In this document: one piece after another, positions 26,047 to 34,684 of the stretch
Layout of the letters: the number at the start of each line of letters is the position of its first letter
How positions within the stretch are numbered: position 1 is the first letter of the stretch
Position numbers and translations under genes: made by a program
The notes under the pieces: model-generated
The model's database searches: none
Told to the model about the DNA's origin: nothing
What the model saw: only the letters and a program-made list of their open reading frames with translations
Origin: Streptomyces sp. H39-S7
GTDB lineage: Bacteria; Actinomycetota; Actinomycetes; Streptomycetales; Streptomycetaceae
Reading direction: 5' to 3'
Assembly: GCF_027158205.1 (NCBI RefSeq)
Contig: NZ_JAPVLU010000001.1
Location: forward strand, 62,001 to 126,000
Length of the DNA stretch: 64,000 nucleotides

Positions 26047-28656
26047 TCAGACCGCCTTGGACAGGGACGGCGCCGGGCCCACGATCAGGCCCTCGCCCGC
26101 ACGGTCGACCCGGACGGTGTCGCCGTCGACGACCTCCCCCGACAGGATCGCCCGTGCCAGCGGGTCGCCGATCGCGGTCTGCACGAGGCGGCGCAGCGGC
26201 CGCGCGCCGTAGGCGGGGTCGTTGCCCTCCTCGGCGAGCCAGTCCAGGGCGGCGTCGGTGACCTCAAGGACCAGCCGGCGTTCGCGCAGGCGCTCGGCGA
26301 GCAGGTCGGTCTGCAGCCGGGCGATGTGCCGCAGCTCGCCCTTGGACAGCGCGCTGAAGACCACGATGTCGTCGAGCCGGTTCAGGAACTCCGGCTTGAA
26401 GGACATCCGCACGGTCTCCAGGACGCTCTCCTTCTTCTCGGCGTCCCCGAGCACCGGGTCGACCAGGTACTGACTGCCGAGGTTCGACGTCAGGATGAGG
26501 ATCGCGTTGCGGAAGTCGACCGTACGGCCCTGGCCGTCGGTGAGCCGCCCGTCGTCGAGCACCTGGAGCAGCACGTCGAAGACGTCGTGGTGCGCCTTCT
26601 CGACCTCGTCCAGCAGCACGACGCTGTACGGGCGCCGCCGGACGGCCTCGGTGAGCTGGCCGCCCTCCTCGTAGCCGATGTAGCCGGGCGGGGCGCCGAC
26701 GAGGCGGGCGACGGAGTGCTTCTCGCCGTACTCGCTCATGTCGATGCGGACCATGGCGCGCTCGTCGTCGAAGAGGAAGTCGGCCAGCGCCTTCGCCAAC
26801 TCGGTCTTGCCGACGCCGGTGGGGCCGAGGAAGAGGAACGAGCCGGTGGGCCGGTCGGGGTCGGCGATGCCGGAGCGCGAGCGGCGCACCGCGTCGGAGA
26901 CGGAGCGGACGGCCTCGGTCTGGCCGATGAGCCGGCGGCCCAGCTCGTCCTCCATGCGCAGCAGCTTCTGGGTCTCGCCCTCCAGCAGCCGGCCGGCCGG
27001 GATGCCGGTCCAGGCGCCGACGACGTCGGCGATGTCGTCGGGACCGACCTCGTCCTTGACCATGGTGTCCTTGGAGGCGGCCGCCTCGGCCTCGGTGGCC
27101 TCCGCCAGCTCGGCCTCCAGCCGCGGCTTCTCGCCGTAGAGCAGCTTGGACGCCGCCTCGAAGTCGCCGTCCCGCTGGGCGCGCTCGATGTCGGTGTTCA
27201 CCTCGTCCAGGCTCTCCTTGATGGCGCCGACGCGGTTGAGGCCCTCCTTCTCCTTCTCCCAGCGGGCGGTCAGGCCGCGCAGCTCCTCCTCCTTGTCGGC
27301 GAGGTCCTTGCGCAGCTTCTCCAGCCGCTGGACGGAGGCGGGGTCGGTCTCGTTCTTGAGCGCCATCTCCTCCATGCGCAGCCGGTCGACGGCGCGCTGC
27401 AGCTCGTCGATCGCGACGGGCGAGGAGTCGATCTCCATCCGGAGCCGGGACGCGGCCTCGTCGACCAGGTCGATGGCCTTGTCCGGCAGGAACCGGGAGG
27501 TGATGTACCGGTTCGACAGGGTGGCGGCGGCCACCAGCGCCGAGTCCGCGATCTGCACCTTGTGGTGCGCCTCGTACCGGCCCTTGAGCCCGCGCAGGAT
27601 CGCGATGGTGTCCTCGACGGACGGCTCGGCCACCAGCACCTGCTGGAAGCGGCGCTCCAGCGCCGGGTCCTTCTCGATGCGCTCGCGGTACTCGTCGAGC
27701 GTGGTGGCGCCGACCATCCGCAGCTCGCCGCGGGCCAGCATGGGCTTGAGCATGTTGCCCGCGTCCATCGCGGAGTCGCCGCCGGCGCCCGCGCCGACGA
27801 CCGTGTGGAGCTCGTCGATGAAGGTGATGACGCGGCCGTCGCTCTCCTTGATCTCGGAGAGCACCGCCTTCAGCCGCTCCTCGAACTCGCCGCGGTACTT
27901 GGCGCCCGCGACCATCGCCCCGAGGTCCAGCGAGACCAGCCGCTTGTTGCGCAGCGACTCGGGCACGTCGCCCTTGACGATGCGCTGCGCGAGGCCCTCG
28001 ACGACGGCGGTCTTGCCGACGCCGGGCTCGCCGATCAGCACCGGGTTGTTCTTGGTGCGGCGGGAGAGCACCTGGACGACCCGGCGGATCTCCTGGTCAC
28101 GGCCGATGACCGGGTCGAGCTTGCCCTCGCGGGCGGCGGCGGTGAAGTCGGTGCCGTACTTCTCGAGCGCCTTGTAGGTGCCCTCGGGATCCTGGCTGGT
28201 CACGCGTTGCCCTCCCCGGGCGGACTCGAAGGCGTCCAGCAGCTTCTTGGCCGTGGCGCCCCGCTTGGTGAGCAGATCACCGGACTGGCCGCCCTTGACG
28301 GCGATGCCGATGAGCAGGTGCTCGGTCGAGATGTAGTCGTCCCCGAGGTCCTTGGCGCGCTGCGACGCGTCCGCGACGACGGCCAGCAGGTCACGGTTGG
28401 CCTGCGGGGGCGCGACCGTGGCGCCCTGGACCACGGGCAGCGCGGCGACCAGCCGCTCGGCACCCGCGCGCAGCTCCCCCGCGTCGGCGCCGACCGCCGC
28501 CAGCAGGTCCACGATGTTCTCGTTGTCGGCTCCGCCCAGCAGGGCGAGCAGCAGATGTGCGGGGGTGAGGTCCGGGTTCCCCGCGGACACCGCGTGCGCG
28601 TTCGCGGCGTTCAGCGCTTCCCGGCTCTTGTTGGTCAGCTCCGCTTCCACGGCCAC
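26047..28656 (-). CDS. clpB: ATP-dependent disaggregase ClpB
   Basis: 869-residue Hsp100 chaperone that, with DnaK/DnaJ/GrpE, solubilises aggregated proteins. Order: Clp N-terminal repeats ([27 protein letters not shown]), NBD1 with Walker [19 protein letters not shown] and arm sequences [20 protein letters not shown], a ~120-residue coiled-coil middle domain ([20 protein letters not shown]), and NBD2 with Walker [15 protein letters not shown] and [20 protein letters not shown], confirming ClpB. GTG start at 28656 follows AGGAGG. A HAIR operator upstream shows HspR control. Confidence 0.97.
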   Translation of the reverse strand: MAVEAELTNKSREALNAANAHAVSAGNPDLTPAHLLLALLGGADNENIVDLLAAVGADAGELRAGAERLVAALPVVQGATVAPPQANRDLLAVVADASQRAKDLGDDYISTEHLLIGIAVKGGQSGDLLTKRGATAKKLLDAFESARGGQRVTSQDPEGTYKALEKYGTDFTAAAREGKLDPVIGRDQEIRRVVQVLSRRTKNNPVLIGEPGVGKTAVVEGLAQRIVKGDVPESLRNKRLVSLDLGAMVAGAKYRGEFEERLKAVLSEIKESDGRVITFIDELHTVVGAGAGGDSAMDAGNMLKPMLARGELRMVGATTLDEYRERIEKDPALERRFQQVLVAEPSVEDTIAILRGLKGRYEAHHKVQIADSALVAAATLSNRYITSRFLPDKAIDLVDEAASRLRMEIDSSPVAIDELQRAVDRLRMEEMALKNETDPASVQRLEKLRKDLADKEEELRGLTARWEKEKEGLNRVGAIKESLDEVNTDIERAQRDGDFEAASKLLYGEKPRLEAELAEATEAEAAASKDTMVKDEVGPDDIADVVGAWTGIPAGRLLEGETQKLLRMEDELGRRLIGQTEAVRSVSDAVRRSRSGIADPDRPTGSFLFLGPTGVGKTELAKALADFLFDDERAMVRIDMSEYGEKHSVARLVGAPPGYIGYEEGGQLTEAVRRRPYSVVLLDEVEKAHHDVFDVLLQVLDDGRLTDGQGRTVDFRNAILILTSNLGSQYLVDPVLGDAEKKESVLETVRMSFKPEFLNRLDDIVVFSALSKGELRHIARLQTDLLAERLRERRLVLEVTDAALDWLAEEGNDPAYGARPLRRLVQTAIGDPLARAILSGEVVDGDTVRVDRAGEGLIVGPAPSLSKAV

Positions 28657-28685
28657 CTGAACCTCCTGTTCGATCGCTCAGTCAA

Positions 28686-28706
28686 GTTGAGTCTATGTCA
28701 CTCAAC
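28686..28706 (-). promoter_or_regulatory. HAIR element (HspR operator) upstream of clpB
   Basis: GTTGAGT, 7-base spacer, ACTCAAC: matches the HspR inverted repeat consensus CTTGAGT-N7-ACTCAAG except for the outermost base of each arm. It lies 30 bases upstream of the clpB start, where repression by HspR is expected. It also lies 25 bases before the divergent PPOX-type gene start. Confidence 0.85.
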
Positions 28707-28730
28707 CCTGGAACGGTACCGTGCATTCCC

Positions 28731-29135
28731 ATGGCCCGAGACCTACGCAACCCCGAATCCGCGTACCTGTCCTTCTGGCGCGAATACCACCTGTGCACCC
28801 TCACGACACCACGGCCCGACGGCAGCCCGCACGTGGTCGCGGTCGGCGTGACCTACGACCCCGAGGCCGGCCTCGCCCGCGTCATCACCAACAAGGCGAG
28901 CCGCAAGGTCGCGAACATCCTGGCGGCGGGGCCGGGCGGAGCCCGGGTGGCGGCCTGCCAGGTCGACAGGGGGCGCTGGGCCACCCTGGAGGGCATCGCG
29001 ACCGTCGTTACGGATCCCGAACGCGTCGCCGACGCCGTCCGCCGCTACGCCGAGCGCTACACGCGGACGCCCGCCTTCAACCCCGACCGCGTCGTCATCG
29101 AGATCGCGCTGACCCGCGCGATGGGCAGAGCCTGA
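28731..29135 (+). CDS. PPOX-class F420-dependent oxidoreductase family protein
   Basis: 134-residue split-barrel flavin/F420-binding protein: YLSFWREYHLCTLTTPRPDG and SPHVVAVGVTYDPEAGLARV, then ITNKASRKVANI and RWATLEGIATVV, the standard pattern of the TIGR03618 F420-dependent PPOX group. The cofactor and substrate are inferred by family. ATG at 28731 is preferred because MARDLRNPESAYLSFW is the usual N-terminus. Divergent from clpB across the HAIR element, so its basal promoter may overlap the heat-shock promoter. Confidence 0.85.
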   Translation: MARDLRNPESAYLSFWREYHLCTLTTPRPDGSPHVVAVGVTYDPEAGLARVITNKASRKVANILAAGPGGARVAACQVDRGRWATLEGIATVVTDPERVADAVRRYAERYTRTPAFNPDRVVIEIALTRAMGRA

Positions 29136-29234
29136 CCTGACCCGCCCGGCCCCTCAAGCTCGTCCTGCTACGTCATGGCCCCCCGGCTGGTCCGCGCCCA
29201 GCAGGTGCCTGGTTCACCGCCACGGAGTAGCGGC

Positions 29235-29435
29235 TCAGCGCGCGAGGTGGTCGAAGGCTCCGGCCTTCGCGGCGCTGAGGAGTACGCGGAGGGCGGCGGG
29301 GGTGGTCGTGACGACGGCCTGCGGGTCGTCACTCTCCCGGAGATGGACGGATCCGGCGGCGCCGGTGGCCACCTCGAGGCAGTCGCCGTTGCCGCCACCG
29401 CTGAACGAGGACTTCTGCCACGCGAGTTCGGACAT
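29235..29435 (-). CDS. DUF397 protein (partner of XRE regulator)
   Basis: 66-residue DUF397 protein, MSELAWQKSSFSGGGNGDCL then VHLRESDDPQAVVTTTPAAL, the usual small partner encoded next to XRE-DUF5753 regulators in Streptomyces (BldB/WhiJ-type loci). In such pairs the DUF397 protein is thought to modulate the DNA-binding protein. ATG at 29435 follows AAGGGG and lies 11 bases after the upstream regulator's stop, so the two are co-transcribed. Confidence 0.9.
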   Translation of the reverse strand: MSELAWQKSSFSGGGNGDCLEVATGAAGSVHLRESDDPQAVVTTTPAALRVLLSAAKAGAFDHLAR

Positions 29436-29446
29436 CTGACCCCTTC

Positions 29447-30328
29447 TCACATGCTGTACATGACGTGCTGGATGAGACTCAACGAGTCCCGGGACTCGTG
29501 CGACTCCGGCTCGGACTCCGGATCCACCGGGTCGAGCGCCAGCACCGACAGCCTTTCGAACATCTTCGCGTATTCGTCGAGGTGCTGGCCATCCCGCAAG
29601 AACACGGAGTTCAGTGGGTGCTCCAGATGGACGGTGTCCAGTCCCGAGGTGGCCCCGCCAAAGATCCCGAAGGAGCGGCTGAAGGCCGAATATACGCCCG
29701 CCTCATACGGGAAGACCTGCACGAATACGTTGGGCTGTCTCGCGGCCTCGATCAGCCGCAGTAGCTGTCGGCGCATGGTCTTCGCGCCGCCGACGCGGGT
29801 GTGCAGCGCCGCCTCGTGGATGATCGCCCGGTAGGTGACCGCGGAGGGCGCTGCCAGGATGCCCTGTCGGGCCAAGCGGAAGTCCACGTACCGCTCTACC
29901 CGTTCCGCGTCATGTTCGGACTCCGAGATCACCGCCCGTGCGTAGTCGGCGGTCTGCAGTAGGCCGGGCACGATGAGGGACTCGTGGATGCGAATTCCAG
30001 CCGACCGTGACTCCAGCTCCGCAAGGTCGGCGGCCACCGGGGCAACCACATCGCGGAACTCGTCCCACCAACCCCTACCCCGTTCCTGTGCCATCTCCAT
30101 CAAACCGTCGAAGAGGGGACCCTCCGCACAGCCGTAGGCGCGCAACAGCTTGTACAGACCGTTGCGCGGAACGTCGACCCGGCCCGCCTCGATGTGGCTG
30201 ATGCGCGTCCGCTCCACACCCAGCACCGCGCTTGCCGCGTCGCCGGCCATCCCGACGTGGCTCCGCAACTTCCTCAGCTCGACTCCCAGTCTTCGCTGGC
30301 GCTCGCTCGGGGTACTCCTCGGCGGCAT
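29447..30328 (-). CDS. XRE-family regulator with DUF5753 domain (WhiJ-like)
   Basis: 293 residues. The N-terminal HTH is RRLGVELRKLRSHVGMAGDA then GVERTRISHIEAGR (about residues 10-55), followed by the DUF5753 domain with ESLIVPGLLQTADYARAVI, RQGILAAPSAVTYRAIIHEA and a conserved VFPYEAGVYSAFSRSFGIF. Family members such as WhiJ repress developmental genes and respond to the adjacent DUF397 protein. The ATG at 30328 follows GAGGAGGG and gives the usual N-terminus; the upstream in-frame extension to 30559 is probably non-coding promoter. Confidence 0.9.
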   Translation of the reverse strand: MPPRSTPSERQRRLGVELRKLRSHVGMAGDAASAVLGVERTRISHIEAGRVDVPRNGLYKLLRAYGCAEGPLFDGLMEMAQERGRGWWDEFRDVVAPVAADLAELESRSAGIRIHESLIVPGLLQTADYARAVISESEHDAERVERYVDFRLARQGILAAPSAVTYRAIIHEAALHTRVGGAKTMRRQLLRLIEAARQPNVFVQVFPYEAGVYSAFSRSFGIFGGATSGLDTVHLEHPLNSVFLRDGQHLDEYAKMFERLSVLALDPVDPESEPESHESRDSLSLIQHVMYSM

Positions 30329-30573
30329 GTGAACCCTCCTCGTGACCGAGGGCAGTCTGCACGTCCGGGAACCCTCGATCCACCGATCAACACACACGTC
30401 ACTCTTGCGGGTTGTATTCCACGGACACACTTGTAACTCTACGGAAGCTGTCCCTATTTTCGTAGGCGACCCGCCCTCCGCGACGGACCGGACGTGCATC
30501 TCTCCCAGGGCTAGTTGGGGGAGGCAGAGCCACCATCCCCGCGTGGGCCCCCGCCCCACGGAAGCGCGAACCC

Positions 30574-30981
30574 ATGACGCATGGAACCGACTTCTCGCTC
30601 GTCTTCCCGCCCGACCCCGTATGGGTCCGCTCCGCCCGCGAGGGCGTCCGTACGCTGCTCGCCGCCGCGGGCAGCCCGGCGCTGGCCGACGTCGCGTTAC
30701 TGCTGACGTCCGAGGTGGTCACGAACGCCGTGCTCGCCTGCCGCAGGGCGGGAACGCAGGCGCGGCTGACCCTCTTCGCCGAGTGCGCGACGCCCGGCGC
30801 GCTGCGGGTGCTCGTCACCGATGACGCGCCGGAGCTGCCGGAGCCGCACCCCCGGCCCGGGTGCGAGGCGGAGCACGGGCGCGGGCTGCCGCTGCTCAGC
30901 GCGTGCGCGACGGCGTGGGGGGTGTGCCGGCACGGGCCGGGGCCCGGCAAGGGCGTCTGGTTCGAACTGGACGGACGTTAG
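30574..30981 (+). CDS. Anti-sigma-factor-like ATP-binding protein (HATPase_c_2)
   Basis: 135-residue RsbW/SpoIIAB-like kinase-fold protein: VWVRSAREGVRTLLAAAG, the N-box LLLTSEVVTNAVLACRRAG, VLVTDDAPELPEP and the G-box HGRGLPLLSACATAWGV with a final KGVWFEL. The N-box Asn needed for ATP binding is present. In Streptomyces many such proteins sit beside XRE-DUF5753/DUF397 pairs, as here (divergent from the XRE gene). A sigma factor target is not evident nearby. It overlaps the convergent FBP gene stop by 4 bases. Confidence 0.85.
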   Translation: MTHGTDFSLVFPPDPVWVRSAREGVRTLLAAAGSPALADVALLLTSEVVTNAVLACRRAGTQARLTLFAECATPGALRVLVTDDAPELPEPHPRPGCEAEHGRGLPLLSACATAWGVCRHGPGPGKGVWFELDGR

Positions 30982-31493
30982 GCCGCCGCTTCGCCGTCCG
31001 CCAGGACCTTGGCCAGGAACACATCCAGGTTCCGGACGGTCCGGGCGATCTGCTCGTCCAGGGTGAGGGTCTCCTCGAACCGCTGGACCGTCGCGATCTT
31101 CTTCTTCCCCCGCACGTACAGCGAACACGCCAGGTCGGCGCAGACGTACGTGCCGATCGTGTTGCCGTTGCGGCCCTCGGGGCCGGCCTTCGGGGCGACG
31201 AGCAGGTCGACGCCGCCGCTCGCGTGGCTGGTGACGCAGATCGAGCAGAGGCTCGTACGCAGCATGTTGCGACGGGCTCCGCCGGCGCTGCGCAGGGTGA
31301 TCCCCGTGAGCTCCCCCGCGTGGGCTGCCACCAGGTAACCGCGGTCCGGGGCTCCGGGGTCGCGCCAGCCCAGGAAGTCGAGGTCCGACCACGGCAGGTC
31401 GGCGAAGTCCCGGGGCAGGTTGAGGCGGCGTGCTTCTCCCTTGGAACAGTTCACGAAGGAGGCACGGATCTGCTGTTCGACGAGCGGTTCCAT
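30978..31493 (-). CDS. FBP (treble-clef zinc finger) domain protein, FusB-like EF-G-binding family
   Basis: 171 residues. The C-terminal half has a zinc-binding pattern, LCSICVTSH ... GTYVCADLACSLY, with two Cys pairs as in the treble-clef domain of FusB/EF-G-binding proteins (PF16571). N-terminal SFVNCSKGEARRLNLPRDF also matches this family. FusB-type proteins bind elongation factor G and release it from stalled ribosomes; whether this one does so is unknown. ATG at 31493 has a weak ribosome binding site. Confidence 0.75.
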   Translation of the reverse strand: MEPLVEQQIRASFVNCSKGEARRLNLPRDFADLPWSDLDFLGWRDPGAPDRGYLVAAHAGELTGITLRSAGGARRNMLRTSLCSICVTSHASGGVDLLVAPKAGPEGRNGNTIGTYVCADLACSLYVRGKKKIATVQRFEETLTLDEQIARTVRNLDVFLAKVLADGEAAA

Positions 31494-31617
31494 GTGAACC
31501 GACGCTAACAGCCGGGTCCGGACGTGTCGTCCGGATATTCCGTCCGCCCCCGCCCCCACCGGTCGGTCCGTGGAGCGACCGGGTCCTTCAAGGCCCTGAA
31601 CGCTCCGCACCGGCGCT

Positions 31618-31989
31618 CTACTCGTCCCGCCGCCGGGGACGAGGGCGGGGGCGGTGCGGCATCAACTGGCGGGCGGGAGCCCCCTCCGCTCCGACGATCG
31701 GGAGCGGGTGGGGGCTCGACTCGAGGAAGCGGACCAGTTTCAGCTTCGGGTCCGGCGGTTCCGCCGCCTCCGGCCGTTCGCCGGGGTCACCGTCGACACT
31801 GCGGGCGTGTTCGTCCCAGCCGGCGCGGAACCAGGTGAGGTCGCGCGCCTCGATCTCCGCCGAGGCGAGGATCCGGACCCCGTCCACACCGGAGCGCTGG
31901 ATCTTCTCCCCCAGTTCGACGAGCAGCCGGCCCAGCGCCAGGGACACCTCGTCCTGCGGATGCTCGGGTTCGTCTCCGGGCCGGCCCAT
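31618..31989 (-). CDS. Hypothetical acidic protein downstream of XRE regulator
   Basis: 123 residues, no recognised family. MGRPGDEPEHPQDEVSLALG is followed by a predicted helix (ALGRLLVELGEKIQRSGVDG), ARDLTWFRAGWDEHARS and an Arg/Pro-rich C-terminus. GAGGTGGGGGA precedes ATG 31989, and the XRE regulator ends 42 bases upstream on the same strand, so they probably share a promoter. Its association with this regulator next to the tail module makes it a candidate partner protein. Confidence 0.55.
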   Translation of the reverse strand: MGRPGDEPEHPQDEVSLALGRLLVELGEKIQRSGVDGVRILASAEIEARDLTWFRAGWDEHARSVDGDPGERPEAAEPPDPKLKLVRFLESSPHPLPIVGAEGAPARQLMPHRPRPRPRRRDE

Positions 31990-32031
31990 TCCCCCACCTC
32001 TCACCCCGTTCTCCCCCGAGAACTGTCGACG

Positions 32032-32547
32032 TCAGGTCTCCCCCGGTTCGGCCACGGGAAGGAACTGCCGGGCTACCTTGACGAACATCTCCTGCAACGC
32101 CGCAGGCACCCCCATTCTGCGCGCAGCTTCCTCCGGGGTGAGCGTGGGCTCCTGATCGGTGCCCGACCCGTCTCCCGGCCTGGCACCCGTCCCGCCTCCG
32201 GCCTCGCCCGGGGCGGGATGGATCGGCAGATCGGTCTCGGAGAGCTTCCCCGAGCGGATGAGGACGTCCCGCAGCGGCACCTCCAGGACCGCGGAGAGCC
32301 GCCGCATCGTGTCGAGGTCGGGCATGCTCTGCCGCTGGAGCAGCCGGCTGACCGCTGCCCGGTGCACGCCCGCGTCATCGGCGAGTTTGGACTTGCCGCC
32401 GCCCCGCGGGCTGTCGATGTCGTAGCCGCGCGAGCGCATGATCCGTTCGAGCCAGGTGGCGAATTCTTCCAGGCCGGTAGCCCGGGATTCGGTGCGGGCA
32501 GGCGTGTCTGCCGGGCGCACGCTGCCGGTCCGCGCAGTGGACCCCAT
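32032..32547 (-). CDS. XRE-family transcriptional regulator
   Basis: 171 residues. A disordered N-terminus (~25 residues) precedes LEEFATWLERIMRSRGYDID and an HTH: KSKLADDAGVHRAAVSRLLQ then DLDTMRRLSAVLEVPLRDVL. The C-terminus is Gly/Pro-rich with a short helix (PTLTPEEAARRMGVPAALQE). ATG at 32547 follows GAGGGGAG; an upstream frame to 32619 is unlikely coding. It is divergent from the Wbl gene at 32797 that begins the rightward regulator/tail region, as a phage-type repressor would be. Confidence 0.85.
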   Translation of the reverse strand: MGSTARTGSVRPADTPARTESRATGLEEFATWLERIMRSRGYDIDSPRGGGKSKLADDAGVHRAAVSRLLQRQSMPDLDTMRRLSAVLEVPLRDVLIRSGKLSETDLPIHPAPGEAGGGTGARPGDGSGTDQEPTLTPEEAARRMGVPAALQEMFVKVARQFLPVAEPGET

Positions 32548-32796
32548 GTCGTTGTTCTCCCCTCGGTCGCACCGGCAGGTTATCGCGCGCACGCGCACGT
32601 TAGGAGTGCGAGGTCGCACAGTCTTGGGGCGGCCCGCCGAACTTCCGCGAACCCAAGTGGCCGGATCTCACGGTTCATTGGCCGGTTGAGGGGGCAACCA
32701 TGGTCATTCACTTGCGCGCGGGCTCGCAACAAGCAATCCTGCATCCACGTCCGCATTTTTCGAACTCGCGTTCGAGATCGTCGGGAAGGGTTACTT

Positions 32797-33120
32797 GTGA
32801 ACAGGACCGCGTACGCCGATAAACCCACTTCAACCCCGGTTTTTCCCATAAGTGAGCATGCTGCCGACTGGCGGCTGTCCGCCGCCTGCCTGGATCTGCC
32901 ACCACAGTCCGTATTTGCCCTACGACGCTCCGAAGCGACCGATGTGTTGCGCGCCTGCAATCAGTGCTCGATCCGGCGGGAGTGCGAAGCCGTCGTCGAC
33001 CCCGCGCACAGCTGGTTCGACGGGGTGAGCGGTGGCCGGTTGTGGCGCAACGGGCGCGAGGTGCGGCAGTCCCGCACCACCGATGCGTACACGGTGGCCG
33101 CTATCGAGGAGTCGTGGTGA
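32797..33120 (+). CDS. WhiB-like (Wbl) iron-sulfur regulator
   Basis: 107-residue Wbl protein. The four cluster cysteines are C31 (SAACLDLP) and C54-x2-C57-x5-C63 (RACNQCSIRREC), which hold an O2/NO-sensitive [4Fe-4S] cluster in the family. The usual turn G(V/I)WGG reads GVSGG at 76-80, with Ser replacing Trp, followed by a short basic region (RLWRNGREVRQSR). GTG at 32797 follows AAGGG. Its stop overlaps the next gene by 4 bases. Position upstream of a tail cluster recalls Wbl proteins carried by actinophages. Confidence 0.9.
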   Translation: MNRTAYADKPTSTPVFPISEHAADWRLSAACLDLPPQSVFALRRSEATDVLRACNQCSIRRECEAVVDPAHSWFDGVSGGRLWRNGREVRQSRTTDAYTVAAIEESW

Positions 33121-33677
33121 GCGCCGGCATGTGGGTCGAGTCCCTGGTCCGCCAATACCCCGCACTGATCGAAGAGTTGGTGCCGAGCGCGCAGCGGCGC
33201 ACCGGGCCGCGCGGCTCCGCGCCGTCGGGAGGCGGGACCGCTCCGATGAGGATCCACATCTCCGACACCATCCGCGACATCGCGGACGGCGTCACCGAGT
33301 TGGAGGAGGCCGTCCGCGAACGGCTCGGGCTGCGGGCCGCACGACCCGTCTCCGTACCGGACCGGCTCCGGCGCATCGCCGGACTCCTCGACCGTATCGA
33401 CCAGGACCCGGACCTCTCCGCCCATGTCCTGGACGAGGCGCGGCGGATGGCGCGGCGCTGCGCCCGGGCGCTCGGGGATCCGGAGCAGATCGTGCGAATC
33501 CCCGGCCGCTGCCCGTTCTGCGACTCGGTGTCGCTGCGCGCGTTTCCCGAGCGGGGCACGGTGCTGTGCGCGAACCCGGCGTGCCGCTGCCCGGACGACG
33601 CCTGCCCGTGCGGCGACACCCCGGCGTTCCGGCACGGCTGGAACGCCACCGACCTCCCGGTGGAGGCCGCCCGATGA
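33117..33677 (+). CDS. Zinc-ribbon protein of unknown function
   Basis: 186 residues, overlapping wbl by GTGA at 33117 and the next gene by ATGA. The N-terminal two thirds is helical (IRDIADGVTELEEAVRERL, DRLRRIAGLLDRIDQDPDLS). Residues 132-165 contain seven cysteines in C-x2-C ... C-x4-C-x-C-x4-C-x-C spacing (RCPFC, LCANPACRC, ACPC), resembling a zinc ribbon. This protein type occurs, from memory, before phage-like modules in Streptomyces. Possibly a regulator working with the Wbl and HTH proteins; not known. Confidence 0.75.
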   Translation: MSAGMWVESLVRQYPALIEELVPSAQRRTGPRGSAPSGGGTAPMRIHISDTIRDIADGVTELEEAVRERLGLRAARPVSVPDRLRRIAGLLDRIDQDPDLSAHVLDEARRMARRCARALGDPEQIVRIPGRCPFCDSVSLRAFPERGTVLCANPACRCPDDACPCGDTPAFRHGWNATDLPVEAAR

Positions 33678-33895
33678 CGTCCCTGATCACCGCCGACCTC
33701 GCGTCGGCCGAAGTCTCCGTCAGCCAGGCGACCATCCGTAAGTGGGTCCAGCTCCGGTACCTCGTACCGGCCGGCAAGCAGGGACGGGCACAGCTCTTCC
33801 GGCTGGAGGACGTCTTCGCCGCCGAGCGCAGGACGCGCAGGACCGGTCGGACGCGCAGGACCGGTCGGACGCGCCCGGACAACGAGCCCGGCTGA
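33674..33895 (+). CDS. Small MerR/excisionase-like HTH protein
   Basis: 73 residues. SLITADLASAEVSVSQATIR then KWVQLRYLVPAGKQGRAQLF and LEDVFAAERR form a winged-helix pattern like MerR/Xis DNA-binding domains. The C-terminal tail repeats RTRRTG because of an 18-base tandem repeat, adding positive charge. The start overlaps the previous stop in ATGA. No integrase is nearby, so a regulatory rather than excision function is more likely. A strong terminator follows at 33916. Confidence 0.75.
   Translation: MTSLITADLASAEVSVSQATIRKWVQLRYLVPAGKQGRAQLFRLEDVFAAERRTRRTGRTRRTGRTRPDNEPG
33831..33875 (+). repeat. 18-base tandem repeat inside the HTH gene
   Basis: Two exact copies of GGACGCGCAGGACCGGTC plus a partial third (GGACGCGCC). 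The unit is 6 codons long so copy-number changes keep the reading frame and alter only the basic RTRRTG tail. Confidence 0.85.
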
Positions 33896-33915
33896 CTCCT
33901 CCGCGCTCCCGGAAC

Positions 33916-33952
33916 GACTGCCCCGCCGCATCCCGTCCGCGGCGGGGCAGTC
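33916..33952 (+). terminator. Terminator between regulator genes and tail operon
   Basis: Perfect 14-bp stem (GACTGCCCCGCCGC with its complement) around a 9-base loop, 21 bases after the HTH gene. It implies that the tail genes from 34206 have their own promoter in the ~250 bases between. Confidence 0.8.
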
Positions 33953-34205
33953 CTATGTCCGACCCGAATCAGCCTGCTGGGAAAGCGAGTTGCGGGATCC
34001 GCGAGGCTGGATCACACTTGGCGCAGCGGCAGAGTTGCGCCCGGGGAACCGGGTGGCGGACCTGCCGCTTTGTGTTGCCCGGACTCCGCCCCCCGGACTC
34101 CGGGCGACCGGCCGGCGGCGCGGTCCAGTTCTCCCCCTGGGTCGCAGCCGCGCCGCCGGCTCCTCCGGTCCCACTCTTCGGATCTCTTCGGAACGGAGTA
34201 TCCAT
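33953..34205 (+). promoter_or_regulatory. Presumed promoter region of the tail operon
   Basis: About 250 bases between the terminator at 33952 and the tail terminator gene. No gene is supported. Since the next 9 kb run rightward with short spacings, except for one inverted gene, the operon promoter should be here. I could not pick a convincing -35/-10 pair or operator. Confidence 0.45.
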
Positions 34206-34607
34206 GTGAGCACCATCGTGTTCCCCGACGTCGAACGGCTCGTCGTCGATCACCTCAAGAACCGTGCCGAGTTGGCCGGGGTCGTCGTCGACAACCGCCC
34301 GCCGGCCGGCTTCGACGGCACCCAGAAGGTCGTTCTCATCTCCCGCGCCGGCGGCGCGTGGGCCGATGACCTGCACCTGGACCGCCCGCTGGTCGACCTG
34401 GAGGTCTACGGCCCGGACAAGACGACGGCACACTCCGTCGCTCTGAGCGCCCGGGCCGCGCTCCTCGAAGTGGTCGGCACCTCGTACGGCGGCGCTTTCG
34501 TGGCCGACCTCGCGGAGGCGGACGGCCCGCGCTGGCTGCCCGACTACAACCGGCCGAACGGCAACCGCTACCTGTCCACGGTGCGGCTGTCCGTACGTCC
34601 CGCGTAG
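34206..34607 (+). CDS. Phage tail terminator-like protein
   Basis: 133 residues. FPDVERLVVDHLKNRAELAG, VVVDNRPPAGFDGTQKVVLI, the Arg/Asp strand DDLHLDRPLVDLEVYGPDKT and the end GPRWLPDYNRPNGNRYLSTV follow the pattern of actinophage tail terminator proteins (lambda gpU-like fold), which cap the tail tube. Position immediately before the tube gene is canonical. GTG at 34206 follows GGAG by 8 bases. Low similarity is typical for this family, so the call leans on context. Confidence 0.75.
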   Translation: MSTIVFPDVERLVVDHLKNRAELAGVVVDNRPPAGFDGTQKVVLISRAGGAWADDLHLDRPLVDLEVYGPDKTTAHSVALSARAALLEVVGTSYGGAFVADLAEADGPRWLPDYNRPNGNRYLSTVRLSVRPA

Positions 34608-34684
34608 TCCCTCCCCACCGCACCACCCCCTTGATCGGGCTCTGCCGACCGGCAGGGCCCTTTGTCATACCCGAAGGAGTTCTG

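Noticed and set aside
25543..28851. Long plus-strand frame antisense to clpB
   Set aside because: clpB is unambiguous; the antisense frame has shadow composition.
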